NCBI RefSeq assembly: GCF_001894765.1
Contig: NZ_BCWV01000002.1
Span: 248,001 to 312,000 of the forward strand
Length of the DNA stretch: 64,000 bases
From: Rhodococcoides corynebacterioides NBRC 14404
GTDB lineage: Bacteria; Actinomycetota; Actinomycetes; Mycobacteriales; Mycobacteriaceae
Direction: 5' to 3'
Under the pieces are notes generated by a model, which was given only the letters and a program-made list of their open reading frames with translations, did not search any database and had not been told where the DNA came from. The translations under genes and the position numbers were made by a program. Of the stretch, positions 16,472-23,963 are shown in pieces (position 1 is the first letter of the stretch; the number at the start of each line of letters is the position of its first letter).

Positions 16472-17062
16472 TCAGCGCGGCAGCAGGTTCTGGTTCGCCT
16501 CGATGAATGCCGAGACCTGGGGGTCGGCGACGGCGGAGCGCACGAACTCGACGACGGCGGGGTCGTCGGTGACGGTCCGGACGAGGTCGGTCAGTCCCTG
16601 CAGCGCCTGCTCGGTGGAGGGGACGCTGGTCAGATCGGGCAGCGCGGGGGCCGCGGGCACGGGCGCCGTCTGCGCCGGTGCATCACGCTGGGTGGGGGCG
16701 CTCGACAGGCCGAGCTGAGCGGAGCAGGACGGCCAGGCGCCCCAGCCCTGGGACTCGAGGACGCGCTCGGCGACGACGATCTGCTGCTCGCGCGAGGCCT
16801 GGTTGGCGGTGGCAGCGAACTCGCCGCCGCCGTGTCCGGTCCAGGTGCTGGGCGAGAACTGCAGTCCGCCCTGGAACCCGTTGCCGGTGTTGATGCCCCA
16901 GTTGCCGCCCGCCTCGCACTGTGCGAGTCGGTCCCAGTCGGAGTCGGGTGCCGCGGTGGCGGTGCCGCTGAAGGCGATGCCGGCGGTGCCGACCAGGGCG
17001 CCGGTGACGGCGACCTTGGCGACGGTCTTGCCTGCGGTACTCGGCTTGCGGTGACGTCCCAT
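16472..17062 (-). CDS. rpfA: Resuscitation-promoting factor (secreted muralytic enzyme)
   Basis: A 196-aa secreted protein. A signal peptide ends near residue 38 (GTATAA), followed by the lysozyme-like Rpf domain DWDRLAQCEAGGNWGINTG, with catalytic Glu50 and a conserved Cys pair. After about residue 115 comes an Ala/Pro-rich linker and a helical tail of unknown role. Rpf proteins cleave peptidoglycan and stimulate regrowth of dormant actinobacteria. The gene sits behind a c-di-AMP type riboswitch, the known arrangement for actinobacterial rpfA genes. The symbol is assigned by synteny with Rv0867c. Confidence 0.93.
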   Translation of the reverse strand: MGRHRKPSTAGKTVAKVAVTGALVGTAGIAFSGTATAAPDSDWDRLAQCEAGGNWGINTGNGFQGGLQFSPSTWTGHGGGEFAATANQASREQQIVVAERVLESQGWGAWPSCSAQLGLSSAPTQRDAPAQTAPVPAAPALPDLTSVPSTEQALQGLTDLVRTVTDDPAVVEFVRSAVADPQVSAFIEANQNLLPR

Positions 17063-17082
17063 GTTCGTTGTTTCCTCTCCAC

Positions 17083-17245
17083 ACGCGCCTGCGAGGTCAG
17101 CTGTCGGATTCGGGCTGAGAGGTAGCCCGGCCCCGCGTCGTTCCCGGCTTGGAACGGGCGAGGCTTCACCCCGAGGCCGCGTCGTCTCCCGGTGGGGTGC
17201 GACGGTCGGCCGGTCATCTACGAAGGACGTGGTGGGTCCCCCGCC
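17083..17245 (-). ncRNA. ydaO/yuaA-type c-di-AMP riboswitch upstream of rpf
   Basis: Read on the minus strand, the 306-bp gap upstream of rpf contains the conserved ydaO blocks in order: GGGGGACCCACC, GGGGTGAAGCC, then GGGCTACCTCTCAGCCCGAA, ATCCGACAGCTGACC and TCGCAGGCG. The element ends about 20 nt before the rpf ATG, which has GAGAGGA upstream. The class binds cyclic di-AMP and in Streptomyces controls rpfA. Boundaries are approximate. The rest of the gap (17246-17368) should hold the promoter; nothing else is seen there. Confidence 0.88.
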
Positions 17246-17368
17246 CTCGCCCCTGACTTCGGTCCGTGATGTCCGTTCGATTCCCGCGGGACGAGGTTGA
17301 GCGCGGCGGGTCGAACGTGGCCGTGTGTTCCGGCCGAAGGGGACACTATTACGAAACGGGCGGCGATG

Positions 17369-18736
17369 TCACCGTTCCATAACGTCCGCTGGTCGGCGCG
17401 TCGCGCGGGTGTTGTGAGGAGTGGGTACGGGTTCCTGCAGATGAGAGCCCGTGGGGGCGTCGACACCCGTCTCGATATCGGTCCGTGACCGACTCGTGAT
17501 GTGAGGGAAGTCACAGAAGCGGAGCAGGAGAGCGACCACCACGATCACGAGGACTCCGGTGGTCGGATACACCGTCTGGAAGGCGATGCCCTCGAGCCGC
17601 GACGACGGCGGCAGCATGAACGTGCCGATGGCGTAGACGTCGCCGGGGGCGACCCAGAACCACGCGATCTGCGGGAGGGCGGCGACCGCGGGCAGAAGCC
17701 AGGCCAGCGGCGACGAGGACCGCAGGGCCACGTCCACGCAGACGAGGAACAGCGGCAGCAGCCACACCCAGTGGTGGCCCCAGGAGAACGGGGAGACCAG
17801 CGGCGCCGTCAGCCCGCAGACGATCAGGCCGAGCAACGGCAGTCCCCGGCGGTGGGCGGCGGCCGCGACCAGGAGTCCGGCGATCGCGACGACGGCCGCC
17901 ACCACGACCCACGCCACCGTGTTCGAGTCGGCGAGGCCGAACCACCGCGGTACCGACGCCCGCAGCGACTGATTGGCGCCCGACGTGATGTCCCCGATCC
18001 GCGAGGAATCGGAGATCGCTCCGAACCAGTACGTCGCCGCGTCCGAGAACAGGACGACGAAACCCACGACGACGGTGGCGGCGGCGGTGACCACGGCGGT
18101 GATCAGGGCGCGCCACTGCCGCGTCAGTCCCAGGTGGATCAGGAACAGTCCCGGCGTCATCTTGATGCCGGTGGCGATGCCGACGCCGATGCCACGGAGC
18201 CGACTCCGCTCACCCCGGCCGAGGTCGAACAGGACGAGGGCCAGCAGCGCCAGGTTGATCTGTCCCAGCCAGATGGTCATGCGCACCGGCTCGAGCCAGG
18301 TGACGATCACCGTCAGCGCGCCGGAGACGACGCGCAGGCTGCGGTCGTCCCGAAACCCCAGATGCAGCCAGCAGAACCGCACGATCAGGTAGATCAGGAC
18401 GAGGTTCCCCAGCCAGAAGATCAGGTGCGTGGTGGCCTCGGACACCAGGCCCAGCGGGGCGAAGACCACGGCGGCGAACGGGGGGTAGGTGAAGGGAAGT
18501 TCGCCGATCAGATCGTGCGCGTAGAGCGGCGCGGACGTCCAGACTGTGGCGCCGCCGGCGCGGTAGACCAACGCGTCGATACCGAAGCGGAAGAGGCCGA
18601 ACTTGGGAACGTCGAACGGGATCAGTCGATCGTGCGCGACGACCGCCACGACCGCGCCGATCAGCGTCGCGGCAACGAAGAGTCGATGTGATTCGAAGGT
18701 ACGGATCGGCGAGGACTTCGGTATCACGCACAGCAC
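17369..18736 (-). CDS. GT87-family polyprenol-phosphate-dependent mannosyltransferase-like protein
   Basis: A 455-aa polytopic membrane protein with about ten hydrophobic segments. DALVYRAGG after the first helix and YPPFAAVVFAPLG fit the GT87 (DUF2029) family, which includes PimE and arabinogalactan/lipomannan glycosyltransferases using lipid-linked sugars. The acceptor cannot be told. The GTG at 18736 is used; a second in-frame GTG at 18727 is equally plausible because no clear ribosome-binding site is seen. The C-terminal 40 aa are hydrophilic. Confidence 0.85.
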   Translation of the reverse strand: MLCVIPKSSPIRTFESHRLFVAATLIGAVVAVVAHDRLIPFDVPKFGLFRFGIDALVYRAGGATVWTSAPLYAHDLIGELPFTYPPFAAVVFAPLGLVSEATTHLIFWLGNLVLIYLIVRFCWLHLGFRDDRSLRVVSGALTVIVTWLEPVRMTIWLGQINLALLALVLFDLGRGERSRLRGIGVGIATGIKMTPGLFLIHLGLTRQWRALITAVVTAAATVVVGFVVLFSDAATYWFGAISDSSRIGDITSGANQSLRASVPRWFGLADSNTVAWVVVAAVVAIAGLLVAAAAHRRGLPLLGLIVCGLTAPLVSPFSWGHHWVWLLPLFLVCVDVALRSSSPLAWLLPAVAALPQIAWFWVAPGDVYAIGTFMLPPSSRLEGIAFQTVYPTTGVLVIVVVALLLRFCDFPHITSRSRTDIETGVDAPTGSHLQEPVPTPHNTRATRRPADVMER

Positions 18737-18779
18737 TCTAGACCGTACGTGCGGGTTTTTCCCGCAGCGTCGTGGCGGG

Positions 18780-19199
18780 TCAGCGCGCGTACGACGGCCC
18801 GGGCCGCACCGCGCCGGGTCCGTACGCGTCCGTGTTCACGATGTCCTTGCCGAGCGGCATGAGCGAGACCGGGATCAGCTTGAGGTTCGCCAGCGCCAGT
18901 GGGATTCCGATGATCGTGACGGCCATCGCGACGGCGGTGATCACGTGCCCGATGGCGAGCCAGATCCCCGCGACGACGATCCAGACGACGTTGCCGACCA
19001 ACGACGCCACTCCTGCCGTGGGCCGGTCGACCACCGTGCGGCCGAACGGCCAGAGGGCGTACGCGCCGATGCGGAACGCCGCGAGCCCGAACGGAATGGT
19101 GACGATCAGGATGCAGCAGACGATGCCGGCCAGGAAGTAGCCGAGTGCCAGCCACAGTCCACCGAAGATCAGCCAGACGATGTTCAGGAGCAGCCGCAT
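18780..19199 (-). CDS. YccF-family inner membrane protein
   Basis: A 139-aa protein with two similar halves, each with a hydrophobic hairpin followed by a conserved turn (IVTIPFGLAAFRIG and ITIIGIPLALANLK). The duplication and the PFGLA/IPLAL pattern are typical of YccF-domain proteins. Function unknown. It lies where Rv0870c lies in M. tuberculosis, next to cspB. Confidence 0.88.
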   Translation of the reverse strand: MRLLLNIVWLIFGGLWLALGYFLAGIVCCILIVTIPFGLAAFRIGAYALWPFGRTVVDRPTAGVASLVGNVVWIVVAGIWLAIGHVITAVAMAVTIIGIPLALANLKLIPVSLMPLGKDIVNTDAYGPGAVRPGPSYAR

Positions 19200-19250
19200 C
19201 CGTCCAGTATGCCGCGCGTTCGGCGGGTCGCGGGCGGGTCGGCGGGCGGG

Positions 19251-19460
19251 TTACCGAGCGCGACGCCCGGAGCGCAGCGCGTGCACCACCCCGAGCAGCA
19301 GTCCCAGGGGACACAGCATCGCGGCGAGGTAGAGCCAGATGCCGGGGGAGACGTCGGACACCAGCATGATCACGAACATCGACACGATCGCGAGGACACC
19401 CAGGCCGAAGCTGATCAGCGCGGCGAGAAGCAACGGGGGAGTGCGAGTCGGTGCGGTCAC
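19251..19460 (-). CDS. Small two-helix membrane protein, 69 aa
   Basis: A 69-aa protein starting at GTG 19460 with two clear transmembrane segments (LLLAALISFGLGVLAIVSM and a second around residues 42-60) and a basic C-terminus SGRRAR. The longer open frame upstream is Arg/Cys-rich noise that runs into the cspB promoter. No family is recognised. Confidence 0.65.
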   Translation of the reverse strand: MTAPTRTPPLLLAALISFGLGVLAIVSMFVIMLVSDVSPGIWLYLAAMLCPLGLLLGVVHALRSGRRAR

Positions 19461-19626
19461 GCGGCAGAGCGTAGTCGGGATCGGGGTCGGAGCCGGAGTA
19501 CCATGATTTGCAGTCGCGTCTTCCCGCCGACCCCGGTCGGCGCGTGAGGCGCGCTTTGTCGTTGCGCCGCAGTCGCACTGCGGACGACGACCACGCCAAC
19601 ACGAACACGACGAACGGGTGAGAACG

Positions 19627-20046
19627 GTGCCGACCGGCAAGGTGAAGTGGTACGACGTCGACAAGGGCTTCGGCTTCCTTGCGCAGGACGAGGGCGAGGA
19701 CGTCTACGTCCGCGCGTCCGCGCTGCCGACGGGAGTGGAGTCGCTCAAGGCCGGCCAGCGGGTGGAGTTCGGCATGGCCGCGGGTCGCCGCGGTCCGCAG
19801 GCGCTGTCGCTCACGGTGCTCGATCCCGCCCCGTCGCTCCGCCAGAACGCGGCGGCCGCGGCCCGCAAGGACGCGGCGGCCAAGCGGCACACGCCCGACG
19901 AGCTGCACGGCATGGTCGAGGACATGATCACGCTGCTCGAGGCGACGGTGCAGCCGGAGCTGCGCAAGGGGCGCTACCCCGACCGCAAGACCGCCCAGAA
20001 GATCTCCGAGGTGGTCCGGGCGGTCGCGCGCGAGCTCGACAGCTGA
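19627..20046 (+). CDS. cspB: Cold-shock domain protein with C-terminal extension (CspB-like)
   Basis: A 139-aa protein. Residues 1-68 are a cold-shock domain with RNP-like motifs ([20 protein letters not shown] and DVYVRASAL). An additional helical tail of about 70 aa contains [18 protein letters not shown] and a basic [12 protein letters not shown]. The two-part layout matches M. tuberculosis CspB (Rv0871) rather than the short 67-aa CspA. The GTG at 19627 is chosen because it gives the family's PTGKVKW start; a GTG at 19618 is in frame. Binds single-stranded nucleic acid by family. Confidence 0.92.
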   Translation: MPTGKVKWYDVDKGFGFLAQDEGEDVYVRASALPTGVESLKAGQRVEFGMAAGRRGPQALSLTVLDPAPSLRQNAAAAARKDAAAKRHTPDELHGMVEDMITLLEATVQPELRKGRYPDRKTAQKISEVVRAVARELDS

Positions 20047-20047
20047 G

Positions 20048-20563
20048 TCAGCCGCTCACGCCGTCGGGTGTGGTCGCGATCGACCAGATCGCGTGACTGA
20101 CGATCTCCTCCTGGTTGGTGTCGACGTCGATCACGCCCGACGGCAGGCGCACCTCCACACCCACCAGGTCCAGTCCGTCGCGGGTGGGCTCGACCGTGAG
20201 CGTGTTCCGCGTTCCGGGGGCGAAGTAGTCGTCGACCTCGCCGGCCTCGCCCGTCTCGGGATTCTGGTAGACGGCCGCGAATCCCCAGGGGTTGCCGGCG
20301 ATCTCGGCGGGCAGTGACAGCTGCAGCGGCCGACCCTCACGGACGGGCAGGACGGCCGTGCTGCCCTCGTACTCGCACAGCGGTTCCTGCACCGGGCAGT
20401 ACCGGAACGGCTCGACCTCCGTGAAGCGCCCGTCGGCGAATGCCGAGATGCGCGGCGGTGTCTCCGGCGCCGTCACGATCGCGCGGCCCACGACGACGAC
20501 GAAGGCGACACCGACCACGGCCACGAGGGCGCCGACGGCCGCGAGCACGCGCCGGGTGGTCAT
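20048..20563 (-). CDS. DUF2771 secreted/anchored protein
   Basis: A 171-aa protein with an N-terminal signal or anchor helix (VLAAVGALVAVVGVAFVVVV) and an extracytoplasmic domain with a Cys pair (YCPVQEPLCEY). It resembles the actinobacterial DUF2771 family (Rv0875c position). Its ATG overlaps the MFS stop by 4 bp, so the two genes form one translation-coupled operon. Function unknown. Confidence 0.85.
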   Translation of the reverse strand: MTTRRVLAAVGALVAVVGVAFVVVVGRAIVTAPETPPRISAFADGRFTEVEPFRYCPVQEPLCEYEGSTAVLPVREGRPLQLSLPAEIAGNPWGFAAVYQNPETGEAGEVDDYFAPGTRNTLTVEPTRDGLDLVGVEVRLPSGVIDVDTNQEEIVSHAIWSIATTPDGVSG

Positions 20564-22197
20564 CGAACGCCGCCGCGATCGGTCGTCGGGTGTGCGGTGT
20601 GGTCGGGCCGCGCCACCTCCTGATGCGCGCGCACGGGTCGGTTGCCGCCGAATCCGGGGAGCATCGTCGTCCCCCGGTGGGTCAGGAGTGTCTGCACGAG
20701 CCCGATGGTAAGGATCACGGAGACCACCGTGAAGCCGATCCAGTACTCGGTGGGCAACAGCACACCCAGCGTGCCGCCGAGGACCCAGCTGAGCTGGAGG
20801 ACCGTCTCGCTGCGCCCGAATCCCGACGCGATCGACTCGGGCGGAAGGTCGTTCTGCAGCGACGCGTCCAGCGAGACCTTCGCCAGCGCGCTCGCGGCGG
20901 CCGCGACGAGGGCTGCGACGGCCGCGGTGGCGAGGCCGTCGAGCACGGCGGCGAGGACGCCGACGACGGTGACCGCGATGGTGCACCGCACCACCAGCAC
21001 CGACGGTCGTCCCAGCTGGACCCGCGCGCCGGCGGCGTTGCCGGCGAAGTTCCCCAGGCCGGCCGCGGCACCGACGAGGGCCAGCATGAGGGCCTGCTGC
21101 AGGGGTTCGTGTTCGGTCTTCGACTTGGCGACGAACGCGATGTAGAGGGTGAGGAAGCCCGTCAGGACGCGGATGGTGCCGTTGCCCCACAGACCCGTGA
21201 GGACCTCGCGGCCCAGGGGCTGGCGTCGCTTCGACGGCGCGGGGACCACGCCGAGGGACTCGGTGTCGGCGTCCGCGTGATAACCCAGGGTGGCGGGCAC
21301 CTCGCCCTCGGTGACCTCCACCCAGGACGGGATGCGCATCGCGAGCCACGCGCCGAAGAGGGCGAGCGCGAACGTGAACCACAGCGCTCCCGCGGACCCG
21401 AGGGCGAACGCGATGGCGGCGGCCACCGCGCCGGCGGTGATGGTGCCGCCCACCAGGCCGAAGACGGTGAGGCGGGAGTTGACCCGCACCAGGTCGATGT
21501 CCGGCGGCAGCACGCGCGGCGTCACCGCCGACTTGAGAACCGAGAAGGACTTGCTGAGCACCATCATCCCGAGGGCGGCCGGATACAACAGCCAGGAGTC
21601 GAATTCGAAGACGAGGACGACGGCCAGGACCGCGCGCAGGGCGAACGACGTGCTCAACGCGATCCGGCGGCCTCGTTGCAGCCGGTCGAGCATCGGCCCG
21701 ATCAGCGGCGCGATCACCGCGAACGGCGCGATGGTGATGAGGAGGTAGAGCGCGACCTTGGTCTTGTCCTCGCCCGTGGCGGCGGAGAAGAACAGGGTGT
21801 TCGCGAGCGCGACGGCCATGGCGGCGTCGCACGCGAAGTTGGCCATGGTGGCGTACGTGAGGGCGGTCAGGCCCGATTTGTCGGCGCCGTCGGCGGTGGC
21901 CGCCCGGCGGAACGTGGCGATGCCCTTCCCGGTGATCTGACGGCTGCGGAGGGCGGCGACGCGGGTGACGGTCAGCTTGCGCGGCATCGCGGGCCGTCGC
22001 GGGCCGGCCGCCGTTTCGTCGCGGACCGTGTCCGACTCGGGACGGGTGGGGGTGTCGCCGACGGGGTGCAGAGGCGGCAGCGGGGTGCGCCGCGCGCCGC
22101 GAGTCGGTCGCGGCTCGGCGGGCGAATAGTTGTCCCATCCCGGATGTCGCTCCGGGTTCTGCGGGTGGTCACCTCCCTGGCCTGTCACGGGACCCAT
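20560..22197 (-). CDS. MFS transporter (Rv0876c-like)
   Basis: A 545-aa major facilitator protein with a hydrophilic N-terminal extension of about 75 aa rich in Pro and Arg, then twelve or so membrane segments. The loop after helix 2 has PLIGPMLDRLQRGRR, an MFS motif-A variant. Coupled to the DUF2771 gene as in mycobacteria. The substrate is unknown. Divergence from the DUF3027 gene is interrupted by the glutamine cyclotransferase gene. Confidence 0.88.
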   Translation of the reverse strand: MGPVTGQGGDHPQNPERHPGWDNYSPAEPRPTRGARRTPLPPLHPVGDTPTRPESDTVRDETAAGPRRPAMPRKLTVTRVAALRSRQITGKGIATFRRAATADGADKSGLTALTYATMANFACDAAMAVALANTLFFSAATGEDKTKVALYLLITIAPFAVIAPLIGPMLDRLQRGRRIALSTSFALRAVLAVVLVFEFDSWLLYPAALGMMVLSKSFSVLKSAVTPRVLPPDIDLVRVNSRLTVFGLVGGTITAGAVAAAIAFALGSAGALWFTFALALFGAWLAMRIPSWVEVTEGEVPATLGYHADADTESLGVVPAPSKRRQPLGREVLTGLWGNGTIRVLTGFLTLYIAFVAKSKTEHEPLQQALMLALVGAAAGLGNFAGNAAGARVQLGRPSVLVVRCTIAVTVVGVLAAVLDGLATAAVAALVAAAASALAKVSLDASLQNDLPPESIASGFGRSETVLQLSWVLGGTLGVLLPTEYWIGFTVVSVILTIGLVQTLLTHRGTTMLPGFGGNRPVRAHQEVARPDHTAHPTTDRGGVR

Positions 22198-22243
22198 TGT
22201 TCCCCATGCGAGCTCGCGCGGGTCGATGCCCCGGCCGAGTCCG

Positions 22244-23077
22244 TCACCCGGCGGCGGGGACGAACTGCACCTCGAACAGCGTGGGCCAGAGCTTGCCCGT
22301 GACGAGGAACCGATCGGTGCCGTCCACGGCCGCGATCCCGTTGAGAACGTCCACCTCGGCGCCCGGGTCGAGCGATGCGCGCAGCGGCGCGGCGTCGACG
22401 ACGGCGGTCACCTCGCCCGAGTCGGGGTCGATGCGGACGATCTCGTCGGTTCGCCAGCGGTTGGCCCACACGCCGCCCGGGGTGCACTCGAGTTCGTTGA
22501 GCGCGGTGACGGGCTGCCCGCCGGAGGTGACCGAGCGGGTGGAGCGGACGTCGAAGGTGACCGGGTCGCGCACGGTGAGCGTGTCGGACCCGTCGCTGGT
22601 GATCAGTGCGTCGTCGGTGGCGCAGATTCCCCAGCCCTCGCCGTCGTAGGGCACCCGCCGCAGTTCCGCCAGGCTGTCCGCATCGCGCACCACGGCGATC
22701 CCGTCGCGCCACGTGAGTTGCCAGATCACGTCGCCGGACCGGGTGATGCCCTCGCCGAACAGGGGCGCGGGGAGATCGTCGCGGGCGAGCACCGTACCGG
22801 TCGCGCGGTCCGTCGCCGTGATGCGCGACTGCCCCGAGCGTCCCGTGCCCTCGAGCAGTCGGTCGCCGTCGAGCTCGAGGCCCTGGGTGAACGCGGTCGG
22901 ATCGTGCGGCTCGGTGGCGAGCACGCGGACTTCGAGGCGCTCGGCCTGCCCGACGGTCGTGGCGGGCGTGCTCGCCGGCGCACAGGCGGTCACGCCGAAC
23001 GAGCTCACCAGGACCGCCGCGACGGCCCGAGCGAGGAGTCGCACCCGGGCGGGGCGAGCGTCGTTGTCGGACCGCAT
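22244..23077 (-). CDS. Glutaminyl-peptide cyclotransferase, lipoprotein
   Basis: A 277-aa plant/bacterial-type glutamine cyclotransferase, which converts N-terminal Gln to pyroglutamate. A lipobox VTAC near residue 32 predicts a membrane-anchored lipoprotein. Family signatures are FTQGLELDGDRLLEGTG, EGWGICATDDALITSDGS and LNELECTPGGVWANRW, arranged as repeated beta-propeller blades. The ATG at 23077 is chosen because it precedes the signal peptide. Divergent from the DUF3027 operon with 28 bp between starts, so promoters overlap. Confidence 0.9.
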   Translation of the reverse strand: MRSDNDARPARVRLLARAVAAVLVSSFGVTACAPASTPATTVGQAERLEVRVLATEPHDPTAFTQGLELDGDRLLEGTGRSGQSRITATDRATGTVLARDDLPAPLFGEGITRSGDVIWQLTWRDGIAVVRDADSLAELRRVPYDGEGWGICATDDALITSDGSDTLTVRDPVTFDVRSTRSVTSGGQPVTALNELECTPGGVWANRWRTDEIVRIDPDSGEVTAVVDAAPLRASLDPGAEVDVLNGIAAVDGTDRFLVTGKLWPTLFEVQFVPAAG

Positions 23078-23105
23078 CGGTCCATCCAAGCAGCGATGCT
23101 GCAAA

Positions 23106-23963
23106 ATGGTCGACGTGACTGCTCCGTCCGTGACCGAGATCCGCCCGCTGCTCGCCGACGCGGTCGACGTGGCGCGCGCCGCCGCGGTCGACGCCGGCGA
23201 GGGCCCCGTGGGAGCGCACCTCGGCGTGGAGGCCGTCGACGAGGACGCCGCGATCCACCGCTTCGCCGCCGACCTGCCCGGGTACGGCGGCTGGCAGTGG
23301 GCCGTCGTCGTCGCCGCCCCCGCGGACGCCGAGGCGGTCACGGTCAGCGAGCTCGCGTTGCTGCCCGGCCCCGACGCACTGGTGGCTCCGGGGTGGGTGC
23401 CGTGGGACGAGCGCATTCGCCCGGGTGATCTGTCCCCGGGTGATCTGCTGCCGCCGCGGCACGACGACGTGCGCCTGGTTCCGGGCTACCGTGCCACGGG
23501 CGACCCGGCGGTCGACGACGTCGCCCTCGAGCTGGGGTTGGGCCGCCCGCAGGTGATGAGCCGCGAGGGTCGGCTGGAGACCGCCGAACGGTGGGCCGAG
23601 AGCGAGTTCGGCCCCGAGGCGGCGATGGCTCGATCGGCCCCCGCGCACTGCGGGACGTGCGGGTTCTTCCTGTTGCTCCAGGGTTCGCTGAGCGCAGCGT
23701 TCGGGGTGTGCGGCAACGAGCTCGCCGCCGACGGTCGGGTGGTGCACGCCGAGTACGGCTGCGGCGCCCACTCGGACACCGAGATGCCCACCGGCGCAGG
23801 CTCTCCCGCGTTCGAGGCGTACGACGACGGTGCGCTCGAGGTGGTGGCCCTGCCGCAGAGCGCACCCTCCGACACCGCGCCCGCCGACACCGCGCCCGCC
23901 GACACCGCGCCCGCCGGCGACGAGTCCGACGCAGCCTCCGACGCCGGTACTGCCGCGGAGTGA
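23106..23963 (+). CDS. DUF3027 protein with putative zinc-binding cysteines
   Basis: A 285-aa protein of the actinobacterial DUF3027 family (Rv0877-like). The central part has PGWVPWDERIRPGDLSPGDLLP, and a cysteine cluster HCGTCGFF ... GVCGNEL ... EYGCGAHSD looks like a zinc site. The acidic C-terminus carries a 5-aa repeat, DTAPA, three times. The first ATG at 23106 is used; a GTG at 23115 is possible. Its stop overlaps the GTG of the Hsp90-like gene, so the two are coupled. Function unknown. Confidence 0.87.
   Translation: MVDVTAPSVTEIRPLLADAVDVARAAAVDAGEGPVGAHLGVEAVDEDAAIHRFAADLPGYGGWQWAVVVAAPADAEAVTVSELALLPGPDALVAPGWVPWDERIRPGDLSPGDLLPPRHDDVRLVPGYRATGDPAVDDVALELGLGRPQVMSREGRLETAERWAESEFGPEAAMARSAPAHCGTCGFFLLLQGSLSAAFGVCGNELAADGRVVHAEYGCGAHSDTEMPTGAGSPAFEAYDDGALEVVALPQSAPSDTAPADTAPADTAPAGDESDAASDAGTAAE
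23871..23915 (+). repeat. Three exact 15-bp tandem repeats inside the DUF3027 gene
   Basis: GACACCGCGCCCGCC is repeated three times without a gap and encodes Asp-Thr-Ala-Pro-Ala. The multiple of three keeps the frame, so repeat number could vary between strains. Confidence 0.9.

Noticed and set aside
23871..23915. Short tandem repeats as a CRISPR array
   Set aside because: The units are 15 bp without spacers and lie in frame within a gene.
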